Shown one piece after another: positions 25,291-34,661 of a stretch of DNA of 50,853 nt. The notes under the pieces are model-generated. The model was not told where the DNA came from. It ran no database searches and saw only the letters and a list, made by a program, of their open reading frames with translations. The translations under genes and the position numbers were made by a program. The first letter of the stretch is position 1. Each line of letters opens with the position of its first letter. The stretch comes from Candidatus Heimdallarchaeota archaeon (GTDB taxonomy: Archaea; Asgardarchaeota; Heimdallarchaeia; JABLTI01), in NCBI GenBank assembly GCA_019058275.1, contig JAHLVW010000085.1:1-50853 (forward strand). Direction: 5' to 3'.

Positions 25291-25668
25291 TCATTGATCA
25301 ATTCTAATTATTCTGATTGAATCGCTCTTTTCTCCACTCAGATTTGGACAACATGAATCTGCAAAAAGAGCTATTTTAAGAATTCGTGATGTAATAATAG
25401 GAAGAATCTCTTTTCCTTTAGCAGTTAAATTATAGGTTCTTATTCTTTGGTCTTCTCTTCCTTCCTTTTTTGTAGTCTCTTGTATGAATCCTTTCTTCTC
25501 CATTGATTGAAGTATTTTATAGGTTGCTCCTGGAGAAGGAGTCCAATCTAATCCTAAGTTATCCCTAATATTCTGTACAATTTCTGATCCTGAAAGCGAA
25601 ACAGGATCATTTAGTACCATTAGGAAGAAAGCTTCCATTGGTGTAGCATTAAGACCTTTACCGATCAT
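25291..25668 (-). CDS. PadR-family regulator with a Cys-Cys pair, probable arsenic sensor
   Basis: A 125-residue winged-helix protein of PadR type: F-F-L-M-V-L then G-S-E-I-V-Q-N-I-R, P-S-P-G-A-T-Y-K-I-L-Q-S-M-E-K-K-G-F-I and a wing R-I-R-T-Y-N-L-T-A-K-G-K. ATG 25668 is chosen because the longer frame to 25920 runs into the divergent gene. Near the C-terminus is C106-C107 in D-S-C-C-P-N, a thiol pair that could bind As(III). It is divergent from an arsenite methyltransferase, with a palindromic operator between them. So it is probably an arsenite-released repressor; PadR proteins in this role are uncommon, and ArsR is usual. Confidence 0.7.
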   Translation of the reverse strand: MIGKGLNATPMEAFFLMVLNDPVSLSGSEIVQNIRDNLGLDWTPSPGATYKILQSMEKKGFIQETTKKEGREDQRIRTYNLTAKGKEILPIITSRILKIALFADSCCPNLSGEKSDSIRIIRIDQ

Positions 25669-25738
25669 CGTTTTTTGACTTCTTGTTTTGTCTATGTTTA
25701 ACTTATCTACAAAAAACTTTATAAATGTTTGTGCATAA

Positions 25739-25773
25739 GGAATATTTATAAGAAATATTCCAAAAGAATATTC
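25739..25773. promoter_or_regulatory. Palindromic operator between the PadR gene and arsM
   Basis: GGAATATTT and AAATATTCC are perfect 9-base arms around ATAAG (25739-25761). A further palindromic half, GAATATTC, follows at 25766-25773. The centre holds TTTATAAG, a TATA-like box about 50 bases before the arsM start. A dimeric regulator here could block transcription. Confidence 0.75.
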
Positions 25774-25801
25774 TTGGGGACTAATTTCTAACTTACAAAC
25801 A

Positions 25802-26752
25802 ATGGATGTGAATGAAATGTCTGAAAAGATGATTAAAATGGAATCTTCTTCTTCCAATGAAGAAGAAAGCGATGTTTTGATTGGAAACGAGCAAGAAAAA
25901 ACAAGAAGAGAAATTCGCAAACGTTACAAAAACGTTGCAGAAGGAAAAGCCTTAGAATTACCTAAGGAGGAAGAAAAGCTAGTAAAGAAAGCAATGAAAT
26001 GCAGTCCAGCTCTCTACTCAAAAGAAGAACTCAATAAAATACCCAAGAATTCGAATCTAGGATTAGGTTCAGGTAATCCAGTTTCTTTAGCAGATATTCA
26101 ATTAGGTGAAACAGTAGTTGACTTGGGTTCTGGAGCAGGTGTTGATTGTTTTTTAGCAGCAAACAAAGTTGGTGATTCCGGTAAAGTTATTGGAATTGAT
26201 ATGACTTCTGAAATGATTGATCTTGCAAGAGTAAGTGCATTTAAAGATAATTATGAAAATGTTGAATTCAGATTAGGAGAAATTGAGCATCTGCCAATTG
26301 CTAATGAAACTGTAGATTTGATTATTTCCAATTGTGTAATCAATTTAGCTTCAGATAAAACTCAAGTTTTCAGAGAAGCATTTAGAGTTCTAAAACCTGG
26401 TGGACGATTAATCATCTCAGATATAATGTTTGCTAACGAACTCCCTGAAAAGGTTAGTAATGCATTCAAAGGAATGGCTGGCTGTGTTTCAAGAGCAGTA
26501 GTAAAGGATCAGTATCTTGGTTTTATAGAAAGTGTGGGGTTCGAGGATGTTGAAATTATAAATCAATATACTATGCAATCTCAAAAAAGAAAATTAGCTA
26601 AGAAGAAGAAAAAGGATTCTCCACCAAAAACTGTTATAATTGCAAGTGGCAAAAGGATTGAGCTTGAGCTTACTCCTGAAGAATTAGAACAAATGGATAC
26701 TGCAATAATTTCTGCACATGTTAGGGCTTTTAAACCAAAAAATAATATTTAG
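25802..26752 (+). CDS. arsM: Arsenite S-adenosylmethionine methyltransferase
   Basis: A 316-residue ArsM. The SAM site is V-V-D-L-G-S-G-A-G at 105-113, after the family's Y-S-K-E-E-L-N-K-I-P and G-S-G-N-P segment. Cysteines C67, C178 (S-N-C-V-I-N-L) and C228 (A-G-C-V-S) match the three that bind As(III), and the 50-residue spacing of the last two equals that of the algal enzyme. It methylates trivalent arsenic to methylated, often volatile forms, in the cytoplasm. A basic insert (K-K-K-K-K) lies near 265-271. It is divergent from the PadR regulator, so induction by arsenite is likely. ATG 25817 is an alternative start. Confidence 0.88.
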   Translation: MDVNEMSEKMIKMESSSSNEEESDVLIGNEQEKTRREIRKRYKNVAEGKALELPKEEEKLVKKAMKCSPALYSKEELNKIPKNSNLGLGSGNPVSLADIQLGETVVDLGSGAGVDCFLAANKVGDSGKVIGIDMTSEMIDLARVSAFKDNYENVEFRLGEIEHLPIANETVDLIISNCVINLASDKTQVFREAFRVLKPGGRLIISDIMFANELPEKVSNAFKGMAGCVSRAVVKDQYLGFIESVGFEDVEIINQYTMQSQKRKLAKKKKKDSPPKTVIIASGKRIELELTPEELEQMDTAIISAHVRAFKPKNNI

Positions 26753-26755
26753 ATT

Positions 26756-26776
26756 GAGTGTCAATTACAAACACTC
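26756..26776. terminator. Hairpin between convergent arsM and protease genes
   Basis: GAGTGT pairs with ACACTC over a 9-base loop, in the 33-base gap between two convergent stops. It could act on both strands. Confidence 0.5.
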
Positions 26777-26785
26777 ATTCTAATA

Positions 26786-28267
26786 TTAGCTTCTTTTTTT
26801 CTTGAAAATTATCATACACATAACGACTGGTATTATTATGAAATATGAATAGGAAATTCCTACTCCATCAGTAACATGATTGCCATCATAGAACGTGTAG
26901 TTCAAGTCCACTGAAATCAACTCATTTAGTGACATGACAGTTCCGAATACTGTAGGTGTGTTTTTAGATAGTAGACTAGTAATAATGTAAACATCTCTGA
27001 TATTTTCACCTTCAACATAAATTCTAATGTCATCAGATTTCTTTTCATTTATCTCTTGTATAACAGTCCAACCATTATCGTCTTCAAAAGCAATGGAAAT
27101 GCCAAGTGCATAGGGTTGTGGATTATCTATTACAAAAGTAAAATTGTCATTTGAAGTATAGATTTTCTTTACATCAAATCCATAGTAGTAATGTCTCCTT
27201 TCCATAATGAATTCACGAACCATTGATGAAGCTGCTTGAATTCTGTAATCGACTGTCTCAAAACCATAAATTCCATCGTAGATTTCTGTGTTATCTAGTA
27301 CACAAGCAGTTATCCAATCTAAGTATAAATCATTGAATGTAAGATTATAACCGAAATGCTCGAGAGCAGCATCAACACCTATTGCGCCATCTTCCTCAAT
27401 AAACACTAATTTTTTTGTGAATTCATTTCCGAATCTATTTGCTAAATATGTTACAAAAAGATAAGCCTGTCCATAACTGGAATCCCACAATTCTCCATAT
27501 TCTCTGACAAAATGTAATAGTGAAATTTCAGGATGATAAGTGAATGAAGTAACCACTGCTGTTGTAACCCAGAAATCGTAACCAGCATAATCTACAGCAT
27601 AATTAGCTAATCCTTCGTTAATAAATTGGCAATCATTCCAGTCATTGTTATACCAAATTAGATGATTAAACTCATGAATTGTTATACAAATCGTATCATT
27701 CACATTATGCTCTGAATCTACATAAACCATTTCTCTGAGGTTAGCATAAGGGAAGCTAGGATTTTCGTTATCTAGATTAATAAAACCTAGGTATGCTTGC
27801 CCCATGTATCTTACTGTAGGGGCCAAAAAAACTGTCACTTTTGGATCTCCATCTATATCACCTAATACTCCACTAGGATGACCTGCAACTTCAATTGCTT
27901 TGGGATAAATATAATGATCAAAAGCATCTCTTAATGCTTCACACTTTGAAACAGAGTTATTTTCTCCCAATAATTCGATTGTTTCGTTCGCCATGTAAAT
28001 ATAGCAGTCATCACCAACTGCAAGACAAGTAGCTCTTATTTGAATGAATTCAGGTAGTTGAATCCAAAACAACCTTTGATCTCCAAAACTTTCTGATAAA
28101 ATGTTAGCTTGTTCAATATTTTTTGGTTGAATTATTTGTTCAAAATTCTGCTTCTCATAGAGAGATATAGTTCTACCAGAATTCTTTATGTTGACATTAC
28201 TAGAAAAAGTAAGTATAAGCATAACAATAATCAAGAAAATGGTTTTTCTTAATTTGGTCATTTCCAT
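26786..28267 (-). CDS. Secreted, membrane-anchored zinc metalloprotease (gluzincin, M30-like)
   Basis: About 493 residues from ATG 28267. An N-terminal signal helix (T-I-F-L-I-I-V-M-L-I-L-T-F) is close to the start only if this Met is used rather than the upstream one at 28384. The zinc site is I-H-E-F-N-H (about residues 198-202) with N-E-G-L-A-N-Y-A about 18 residues later; H-E-x2-H plus the later Glu is the gluzincin pattern. The C-terminus has a membrane helix (Y-F-I-I-I-P-V-V-M-C-M-I-I) and F-K-K-K-R. It should work outside the cell on peptides. The D-I-D-G-D-P-K-V segment near 138 looks like a calcium loop. Confidence 0.75.
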   Translation of the reverse strand: MEMTKLRKTIFLIIVMLILTFSSNVNIKNSGRTISLYEKQNFEQIIQPKNIEQANILSESFGDQRLFWIQLPEFIQIRATCLAVGDDCYIYMANETIELLGENNSVSKCEALRDAFDHYIYPKAIEVAGHPSGVLGDIDGDPKVTVFLAPTVRYMGQAYLGFINLDNENPSFPYANLREMVYVDSEHNVNDTICITIHEFNHLIWYNNDWNDCQFINEGLANYAVDYAGYDFWVTTAVVTSFTYHPEISLLHFVREYGELWDSSYGQAYLFVTYLANRFGNEFTKKLVFIEEDGAIGVDAALEHFGYNLTFNDLYLDWITACVLDNTEIYDGIYGFETVDYRIQAASSMVREFIMERRHYYYGFDVKKIYTSNDNFTFVIDNPQPYALGISIAFEDDNGWTVIQEINEKKSDDIRIYVEGENIRDVYIITSLLSKNTPTVFGTVMSLNELISVDLNYTFYDGNHVTDGVGISYSYFIIIPVVMCMIIFKKKRS

Positions 28268-28395
28268 CAGCTGGTTTACTCGAAGGAACCTAATAAAACT
28301 TAACAAAGAACTTGGAAAAAAAGATAATATTATCTCTTTTCCATGAGTAAGATTTTTGGATATAAAAGATATTATAGTTACCAACGGTGGTTCAG

Positions 28396-28905
28396 ATGGA
28401 GGAAGAACTCAAAACTCAATTGAACAAAGAGGATGTCAAACGTTATATCAAGGATTTGAAAACTGGTGACACTAAAGAACGAGCTGTTGCTGCATATATG
28501 CTTGGAATCATGGGAGAAAAGGATAAGAGCATTAGACGGGCTTTAACTAAGGCCCTTACTGATGATAATTGGGAGGTACGTAAATGGGCTGCTCTTTCTT
28601 TAGGTGAGATAGGTGAGAAAGACAGTAAATTAATTCCTATTCTCATTGATGTTATGAAGCGAGATGATAGCAAGGAATTCCGCAGTCATGCTGCAATCAT
28701 TCTAGGAGAATTCGAAAAGCGAGCTGCCTCTGCACTGCCAACACTTCAAGATGCTACTCGAGATGATAATACTCGAGTTCGTGAGTGGGCTAACTGGGCT
28801 GTAAATAGAATCGCTGGAGAAACAACGAACTATCAAGTTAACTATCCTGCAGAGAGACCAAAATTGAGCGATAGACTTCGTTTTGCAGAAAAAGATTCAG
28901 ATTAA
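28396..28905 (+). CDS. HEAT-repeat protein
   Basis: About 169 residues from ATG 28396 (GTG 28387 also open). Three to four HEAT units of the PBS-lyase type are visible: R-A-V-A-A-Y-M-L-G-I-M-G-E, W-E-V-R-K-W-A-A-L-S-L-G-E-I-G-E, S-H-A-A-I-I-L-G-E-F and V-R-E-W-A-N-W-A-V-N-R-I-A. It is a scaffold for protein binding with no enzyme domain. It diverges from the metalloprotease gene and converges on the winged-helix gene at 28921. Confidence 0.8.
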   Translation: MEEELKTQLNKEDVKRYIKDLKTGDTKERAVAAYMLGIMGEKDKSIRRALTKALTDDNWEVRKWAALSLGEIGEKDSKLIPILIDVMKRDDSKEFRSHAAIILGEFEKRAASALPTLQDATRDDNTRVREWANWAVNRIAGETTNYQVNYPAERPKLSDRLRFAEKDSD

Positions 28906-28920
28906 TGTTGCTCATCATTA

Positions 28921-29700
28921 TTATTCAAGCTCAAATTCCGCCAGTTCTCCACCTACTGTGTGATAATGAAGATCTATGCGTTTTTCTTCAGGAACTGATT
29001 GATCATCCATTTCTTTTGTAAATTTTTCTTGTAAACGAGACAACTTGCCATACATTTCTGCTATTAATTTAAGGATCTCAAATAGGTGTCGAGGAGTAGA
29101 GATTTTCAAATCAATATTACTTATGGATATACTACCAATTGGATATTGCTTGTTTTTTGGTTTAGCTCCTTTTTTAATAGCTTTTTCTATTCTTTCTAAA
29201 TTATTTATCATGAAATTCTCGAGTACGTGATTATAGGCTAATCTCTTTCTATCTCTATGTGCAGTGTCCCCTATTTCTGGATTTTTAGCCATCAAATCAA
29301 AATAAAATTTAGCGATCTCCTCATCTGTTTTGCCAGATATGACTTCATATAATTGAGTAAAAATATCTTCCATTTTCTCAGGAGGTGGTTCACTGAAATA
29401 TTTCAATGCTAGATCAGTTGGCTGATAAAAAATACCTTTTTGAGCATGAGTTTGCTCTTCATCAATTCGTAGTAATTCAGGTTTTTTAGTTAATTCCTTT
29501 ATGTGATAGTAAATAGTGGCTTCGTTTTTACTTAGTATTTTAGCTAATCTCTTAATGTTAGATGAACCAAATGTGTTAATGGCCATAATTATTGCATGCC
29601 TTGTTTCAATTTTGTAGACTTTTGATATGCGATCAAGAATCTTCTTGTCTTCCTTTATATCCTTGTATTTAACATCCAAATCCTTAATCTTCTTACTCAT
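28921..29700 (-). CDS. Winged-helix (ArsR-like) transcription regulator
   Basis: A 259-residue regulator. Residues ~30-90 are a winged helix (R-H-A-I-I-M-A-I-N-T-F-G-S-S-N-I-K-R-L-A then N-E-A-T-I-Y-Y-H-I-K-E-L), followed by a helical C-terminal domain of unknown ligand. It faces a GNAT gene across a 148-base region with three identical operator-like boxes, so it probably controls both. Gene order and box number suggest autoregulation. Confidence 0.75.
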   Translation of the reverse strand: MSKKIKDLDVKYKDIKEDKKILDRISKVYKIETRHAIIMAINTFGSSNIKRLAKILSKNEATIYYHIKELTKKPELLRIDEEQTHAQKGIFYQPTDLALKYFSEPPPEKMEDIFTQLYEVISGKTDEEIAKFYFDLMAKNPEIGDTAHRDRKRLAYNHVLENFMINNLERIEKAIKKGAKPKNKQYPIGSISISNIDLKISTPRHLFEILKLIAEMYGKLSRLQEKFTKEMDDQSVPEEKRIDLHYHTVGGELAEFELE

Positions 29701-29752
29701 ACTCTAATCCTCAATTCAATCTTGTAAACTTCTGTCAATTCCACTATAAAAA

Positions 29753-29839
29753 TTTAATCATCAAATTATTTTGATTATCCAATTATTTATATAGGTGATT
29801 GATAAAGATTTAATCATCAAATCGTTTTAATCATCAAAT
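29753..29839. promoter_or_regulatory. Three TTTAATCATCAAAT boxes between regulator and GNAT gene
   Basis: Identical 14-base boxes at 29753-29766, 29809-29822 and 29826-29839. The last two are 17 bases apart. Near the first lies TTTGATTAT, an imperfect inverted partner. TTATTTATATAGG (29783-29795) between them is TATA-like. They are probable binding sites of the divergent winged-helix protein. Confidence 0.7.
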
Positions 29840-29863
29840 AATAAAACCTTGGAAGAGAAAAAA

Positions 29864-30916
29864 ATGACTGAAACAAAAGTGGAAAAGAAACATCTAATAC
29901 AAGAGTCTGAGAACGAAGAATTTACTCTACGTCCTTTAAATCTAAAACAAGATTTCGAGGAATTGATTCCTTTTTATGATCAAATCTTCGAGAAGGAATT
30001 GTCAGCAAAGGGGGCATCAGTTAGAGCAATGCTTTCTGAGATGAAGGCATTCATGCCCTTCTTCAGATTCATGGGTTTATTTTCAAAGAATTTTAGGCAT
30101 GTTCTTGATGGCTTTGTTTACGAGAATAGTAAAGGAAAAATTGTTTCTACAGTTAATATCGGTTACAGCGGTAATTTTTGGGAGATCGCAATGGTTGCAA
30201 CTCATCCAGATTTTCGTAGACGAGGATTGGCTAAGAAACTGATCTTTGAATCATTGGATCATGCAAAAAAACATGATGCTAAAATGTGTGTTTTAGAAGT
30301 TTTAGAGGAAAACGAACCAGCCTATAGATTATATCGAAACCTTGGATTTCATCACTTTGACACTAGAATAAAAATGAGGCTTGAAAATAACAAACTAACC
30401 TCTACAGATAAGCAAGAATTACCAACTGGTTATTCTATTAAAATTCGAAAGCAAGATAAACAAACAGGCATTGACATGTATGAACTAGAAAAATGTGCAA
30501 CACCCCAATCAGTTTTGGACTATTTACCTGTTAATAAAATAAAATACCAAAAACCATTTCTAATGAGATTAATTAGACCATTTGTCAAGTTGTTTATCCG
30601 AATGAAAAGTTTCAGATGGACAATTCATTATAAGGATAGGATAGTTGGAATTTTGTTTGTAAGTGTTGGTCGATCTAAAGATAGTTGCCATGATATGGAA
30701 CTAATAGTTGATCCAAAACATCGTGAAGAAATAACACAACCACTAATTAGCTATGCTTTGAATCACATAAAAGATAACACATCCTTTGATCTAAATACAA
30801 TTACAATGATAAGGAAAGTTGATGAATACTTGCTAGAAACTTTGAATAACTTTGGCTTTGCCACTTTCGAGACTGATCATATTCTTGGATTAAAGTTCCA
30901 TAAAAATGTCAAATAG
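29864..30916 (+). CDS. GNAT acetyltransferase, tandem-domain
   Basis: About 350 residues with one clear GNAT domain in the N-terminal half: V-A-T-H-P-D-F-R-R-R-G-L-A-K-K-L is the acetyl-CoA site (R-x2-G-x-A form), followed by L-E-V-L-E-E-N-E-P-A-Y-R-L-Y-R-N-L-G-F. The second half looks like a degenerate GNAT copy with I-H-Y-K-D-R-I-V-G-I-L-F strands. ATG 29864 has GGAAGAG ten bases upstream; TTG 29849 is the alternative. The substrate is unknown. It is transcribed away from the winged-helix regulator. Confidence 0.75.
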   Translation: MTETKVEKKHLIQESENEEFTLRPLNLKQDFEELIPFYDQIFEKELSAKGASVRAMLSEMKAFMPFFRFMGLFSKNFRHVLDGFVYENSKGKIVSTVNIGYSGNFWEIAMVATHPDFRRRGLAKKLIFESLDHAKKHDAKMCVLEVLEENEPAYRLYRNLGFHHFDTRIKMRLENNKLTSTDKQELPTGYSIKIRKQDKQTGIDMYELEKCATPQSVLDYLPVNKIKYQKPFLMRLIRPFVKLFIRMKSFRWTIHYKDRIVGILFVSVGRSKDSCHDMELIVDPKHREEITQPLISYALNHIKDNTSFDLNTITMIRKVDEYLLETLNNFGFATFETDHILGLKFHKNVK

Positions 30917-30935
30917 AGAAATAAGCTATTGGATC

Positions 30936-30954
30936 GCTAGTTAATTCTACTAGC
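30936..30954. terminator. Hairpin between two convergent GNAT genes
   Basis: GCTAGT pairs with ACTAGC over a 7-base loop in the 38-base gap between the stop codons. Confidence 0.45.
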
Positions 30955-31875
30955 TTAATCCAACTTTTTTTCATAAATACCCCAAGTTGCTACTTTGCTG
31001 AGTCCTAGTGATTTTACTGCTTCTTCAAAACGCAAAACAGAATACACAACATCTACAAGAAAATACTCACCATTCTTTTCTATACTTCTGTTTATTGTTT
31101 CTATAATCAATTCTTTGAAATTCTCATCATTTTTTGCTTCAATATAAAAGGATGCAATGATTTTCTCATTAATATTGTTTGGACATGCATAAGAGTACCC
31201 TGTCAGTTCATCATTTTCACGTATTACTAAATGACTTACCAAATCCTCTCTTGAACTAATATCAAGAATGTACTTCTCTGCTTGTTCATTTGATATCAAG
31301 AAAAATTCTGCTATCCAATTAGTGCATTCCTCTAAATCCATTTCTTTATCAAATTCCTCAACTTTATTTGTTAGTCTTTCAAGCTTTCCTTTGCTTAATT
31401 CATAATTATAATAGAGTTTGTAACCAAGAGGATATTTTTGATTCTGTATAAATCCCAATTTTTCAATGTACTGTACACTTCCCTTTCTCATTGTTGATAC
31501 TCTAACTCGTACCAAATTTACTCCTTTCTCCTTTAGTGCAGAGATTATTCTTTCCATTAACAAATCTGTGGCTTTTTCATATCCTGGGAAAACCCTTGGA
31601 TAGAATATTCTTGCATATACACAGTCTTCTTCTTTCAAATCAGGTCTGATTAGTGAACTATAGCCAATTCTAGCTAAAATATAACCTACCAATTTTCCAT
31701 CTTTGAAACAAGATAACAGAAGTTTAGGATCAAAATCAGGTTGTGAACAGATATTCCTTAAACCTTCGATTGAGTGTTGGTAGGGCCAAACCCATTTTAA
31801 AGCTACTTCTGTTCCAACTTTTACTAGTTCTTCTTCCATTCCTGGTTCATATTCTTTTATCAAATACTCAGACAA
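30955..31875 (-). CDS. GNAT acetyltransferase, tandem-domain
   Basis: A 306-residue protein with a GNAT-like N-terminal half (D-G-K-L-V-G-Y-I-L-A-R-I-G-Y, then V-R-V-S-T-M-R-K-G-S-V-Q-Y-I-E-K-L-G-F) and a second half with a weaker GNAT pattern (E-L-T-G-Y-S-Y-A-C-P-N). The usual Q/R-x-x-G-x-G/A loop is not obvious in either half (a Y-P-R-V-F-P-G-Y-E-K-A loop stands there), so activity is uncertain. An inverted repeat lies about 30 bases upstream. It is not closely related to the convergent GNAT gene. Confidence 0.65.
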   Translation of the reverse strand: MSEYLIKEYEPGMEEELVKVGTEVALKWVWPYQHSIEGLRNICSQPDFDPKLLLSCFKDGKLVGYILARIGYSSLIRPDLKEEDCVYARIFYPRVFPGYEKATDLLMERIISALKEKGVNLVRVRVSTMRKGSVQYIEKLGFIQNQKYPLGYKLYYNYELSKGKLERLTNKVEEFDKEMDLEECTNWIAEFFLISNEQAEKYILDISSREDLVSHLVIRENDELTGYSYACPNNINEKIIASFYIEAKNDENFKELIIETINRSIEKNGEYFLVDVVYSVLRFEEAVKSLGLSKVATWGIYEKKLD

Positions 31876-31901
31876 TTTTCTATCCCTTCTAAATAATTTG
31901 T

Positions 31902-31934
31902 TATTCAGAAAAGAATCCGACTAGCTTCTGAATA
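31902..31934. promoter_or_regulatory. Inverted repeat upstream of the GNAT gene
   Basis: TATTCAGAA and TTCTGAATA are perfect 9-base arms separated by 15 bases, just upstream of the minus-strand GNAT start. It could be an operator. The rest of 31876-32074 is AT-rich without a gene. Confidence 0.4.
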
Positions 31935-32074
31935 GTAAAACGAGTGATTTTAGATTATTTTCTCTTAAAATAAGGATTGTTATTTCTCTTGTCTTTTTAC
32001 TAATTTACAATACATAGTGAGTTCGCTCTCATATGCAAGTTTCCATTAGAAAAAAAAGTAAGTTTATTATAATC

Positions 32075-32530
32075 TTATTGTTGTAATGCCGCACCACAAT
32101 GACGACAAAAAGTTACATCTTTCTTAACAAGAGCTCCACATGTGTTGCAAAACATTTCATCAGCTTGTTTTTGTGGTGGTGGTGGAGAAGGAAAATGTTG
32201 TGGTGGTACTGGTGGTTGTGGGGGATGTGGTGGTGGTGATGGTGGAGTAACAATAATTGGAGTAGTTGATTTTGGTGAACCATCCCAAGATGAAACAATT
32301 CTCCCCATGCTATCTGTGAAAGAACCAGCTAAAATGATAATAAGATCAATTATAAACCATAAAAATCCAAATCCACATAATGACAATAGCAATAATAGAA
32401 TGCCAGATCCAGATTTACCGACATAAAAACGATGTGCACCAAATCCCCCAAGAAATAAACAAAGGAGAAGGGCTACAGTTCTGCTATAAGGCGAAACACT
32501 GCTCTGTTGAACGTAAACTACAGTAGTCAA
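32075..32530 (-). CDS. TM2-domain protein with Pro-rich linker and zinc ribbon
   Basis: A 151-residue protein. Residues ~15-75 are a TM2 domain (two helices with [12 protein letters not shown] between them), residues ~85-122 are almost only Pro, His and Gln, and the end is a zinc ribbon F-C-N-T-C-G-A ... F-C-R-H-C-G-A. The ribbon and linker should lie on the cytoplasmic side. It starts at TTG 32530 with AGAGG nine bases upstream and a TATA box (32575-32586, minus strand). TM2 proteins have no single known role. Confidence 0.8.
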   Translation of the reverse strand: MTTVVYVQQSSVSPYSRTVALLLCLFLGGFGAHRFYVGKSGSGILLLLLSLCGFGFLWFIIDLIIILAGSFTDSMGRIVSSWDGSPKSTTPIIVTPPSPPPHPPQPPVPPQHFPSPPPPQKQADEMFCNTCGALVKKDVTFCRHCGAALQQ

Positions 32531-32648
32531 TTAAATAACCTCTAATCACCTTTTTTTATTGTTAATTGTTTTCCATATATATAAAAGAAACTATCCAAAA
32601 TAGCGTTTAAAATGATAACATAATTCATTCTAAAGCAAGAAAAAAAGT

Positions 32649-34552
32649 TCAATTACATAAGGATATCATTTTATATCTTTTCTTTATATTATTTAAACGA
32701 ATGTAGGAAAAAGCTGTTACCATTAGTAATGCTGGGATGATTATCTCTATATTAAAACCAGAAGCTTTTGGAGTATAACCAATATCATAACCTGCAATTG
32801 TAATGTAATATCTTGCTCTGTCAAAGATCATGGTTGTATCTGATAATGTTAGGATTGCACCAAATTCCCATCTTTTGATAAATTGGATGATCTGCAATTG
32901 AATAATCTCCTCTATGAACTACATCATTGATTTCTACTCTATCAATTGCATATGAGATTGCTTTTCTTATAGCTAGTCCAACTGTGATGGATTCATCCCC
33001 TGGAGCAGGATTTGGATTGCCAATATGATCTCTATCTTCTCTCATATTATAACCAAGAAAATTGAAAGCACTTGTAACCTCTTCTTGGATAGTATAATCG
33101 GGATTTGCCAAATATGCATCTCTCTTATCCATGAAAGTACCTAATTCAACCAAATCTATTTTACCTATTTCAAATTCTAGCAATCTGGTATATAAGTCTG
33201 GAATAATTCTTATTCTCAAACTATTTACTCCATTTGAGAAATCTCCAAATCTCTCATCTGAGTTCATATTTGTTTTGTCTACTGAAGAATCTGTTAACCA
33301 ACAATCCTCAAAAATCGTTAATGTTGTATCTATACCTTCATTATAGGAACCTAACTCAAAAGGACCTGTTCCTAAGCAGTTTGTTGCGAAGGTATTCCAG
33401 GATTCATCAAGAATGTCTGGAGTAACTCCATCTGCTTCTTGTGTTTGGTTCAAGTAATGCTCAGGAAACATTTGAGTAGAAAGACGTGGTAAGAATGATG
33501 TGAATGGTTCATTTTCTAGTGTATCATGATCTCCATCAATAAAAATGTCAATTGTGTATTGATCTACAATCTTCATTTCCTCTATCCACTTATACAAGTG
33601 TTGAGTTTCTGATACATGTGCCCATGAGTATAATGAGAAATAGATATCATAGGCATCAAAGTATTCATCTGTAAATACTCTTCCAGGATCTGTTTGCCAT
33701 TTGATTCCTTCTCTACATTTTATCCTAATACAAGTATCATTCAACATTGTATAACTCTCTGCTAAATGTGGTCAAGCTTTCTGTTCAGCATCATAGTAGA
33801 TTAAGGGATCCATAATAGCGTTACTTATGAAAGCTGAAGCAGAATCAGAATAAAAGAATGGATTAAGTTCATGCCATTCATCATCTGCTACTACTAATTT
33901 AGATGAATCCTCTTGTTCAGTATGTAATCCTGTGAATTTCATTTTACCAAAGGAATTTATTACTCCATCAGAGATATTATAACCATCTAAGTTTGACCAA
34001 ATTGCCATATAATTATTTGGAACAAAGGTAGGTTGACATGGAAGAATCTTATCCATTAGGTGTTGTTGCCAGTCCCAGTAATGCTGTAACCGTTCTGATG
34101 AATCTGGTGGCATGATTAATTGCCCTTCTTTCATATACCACTTATTTAATCCCGTTCCTAGATCATCATCCCAGTCCATAGATGTGTTATAACCAAAAAT
34201 ATTGAGTGCTCCGTCCTCATTATAAACTCCTGTAAAGTCTGGATCAGCTCCCCCACCTGATATTCCTATATAGCAGATATCAAAATCTCTAAAAGTTAAT
34301 AATTCGCCCACAAATACGCCCCAATCTTGTACAATAACATCCAATTCCGATTCTTGCAAGATGCTGTTTTACAAAGTTAAGAATATCTGGTCGAACTCCA
34401 CCTCCATTTGTTTTCGCAACTAGAGTAAAGATAGGTTCAGTTGTCCCTTCAACATCAATTGGCTTTTTAATAATTTTTCCAGCATTTAAGAGGATTAGAA
34501 TAGTATAAACACAGAATATAAAATTCCTATTTTTCACTAAATTATCACCCAA
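32649..34552 (-). pseudogene. Extracellular solute-binding protein (family 5, peptide-type), broken three times
   Basis: The pieces together form one family 5 binding protein (ABC transporter component for peptides): signal sequence (F-I-F-C-V-Y-T-I-L-I-L-L), Y-F-D-A-Y-D-I-Y-F-S, G-T-G-P-F-E-L, I-R-K-A-I-S-Y-A-I-D-R and a C-terminal membrane helix (I-I-I-P-A-L-L-M-V-T-A-F) with K-K-R-Y-K. The breaks are a one-base shift near 34350, a TGA at 33772-33774 where Trp fits (K-A-W-P-H), and one extra base near 32829. No permease or ATPase gene is near. It looks like a recent loss or an accumulation of sequence errors. Confidence 0.75.
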
Positions 34553-34661
34553 GAATTGGTTTTTTGATTCCTCCCTTAGATGTATTTATGACTATTACTT
34601 CATAAAAATATCGCTGAAATTTTTCATTTATCTAAAAGAATTGTATTATAATTTTTAATCA

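Noticed and set aside
25669..25920. Longer N-terminus for the PadR regulator
   Set aside because: It would cross the operator and overlap the start of arsM on the other strand. The PadR fold begins at the Met at 25668.
32142..32426. A Gly/Cys-rich plus-strand reading frame opposite the TM2 gene
   Set aside because: It is the antisense of the Pro/His-rich linker and zinc ribbon of the TM2 protein, which has clear motifs on the other strand.
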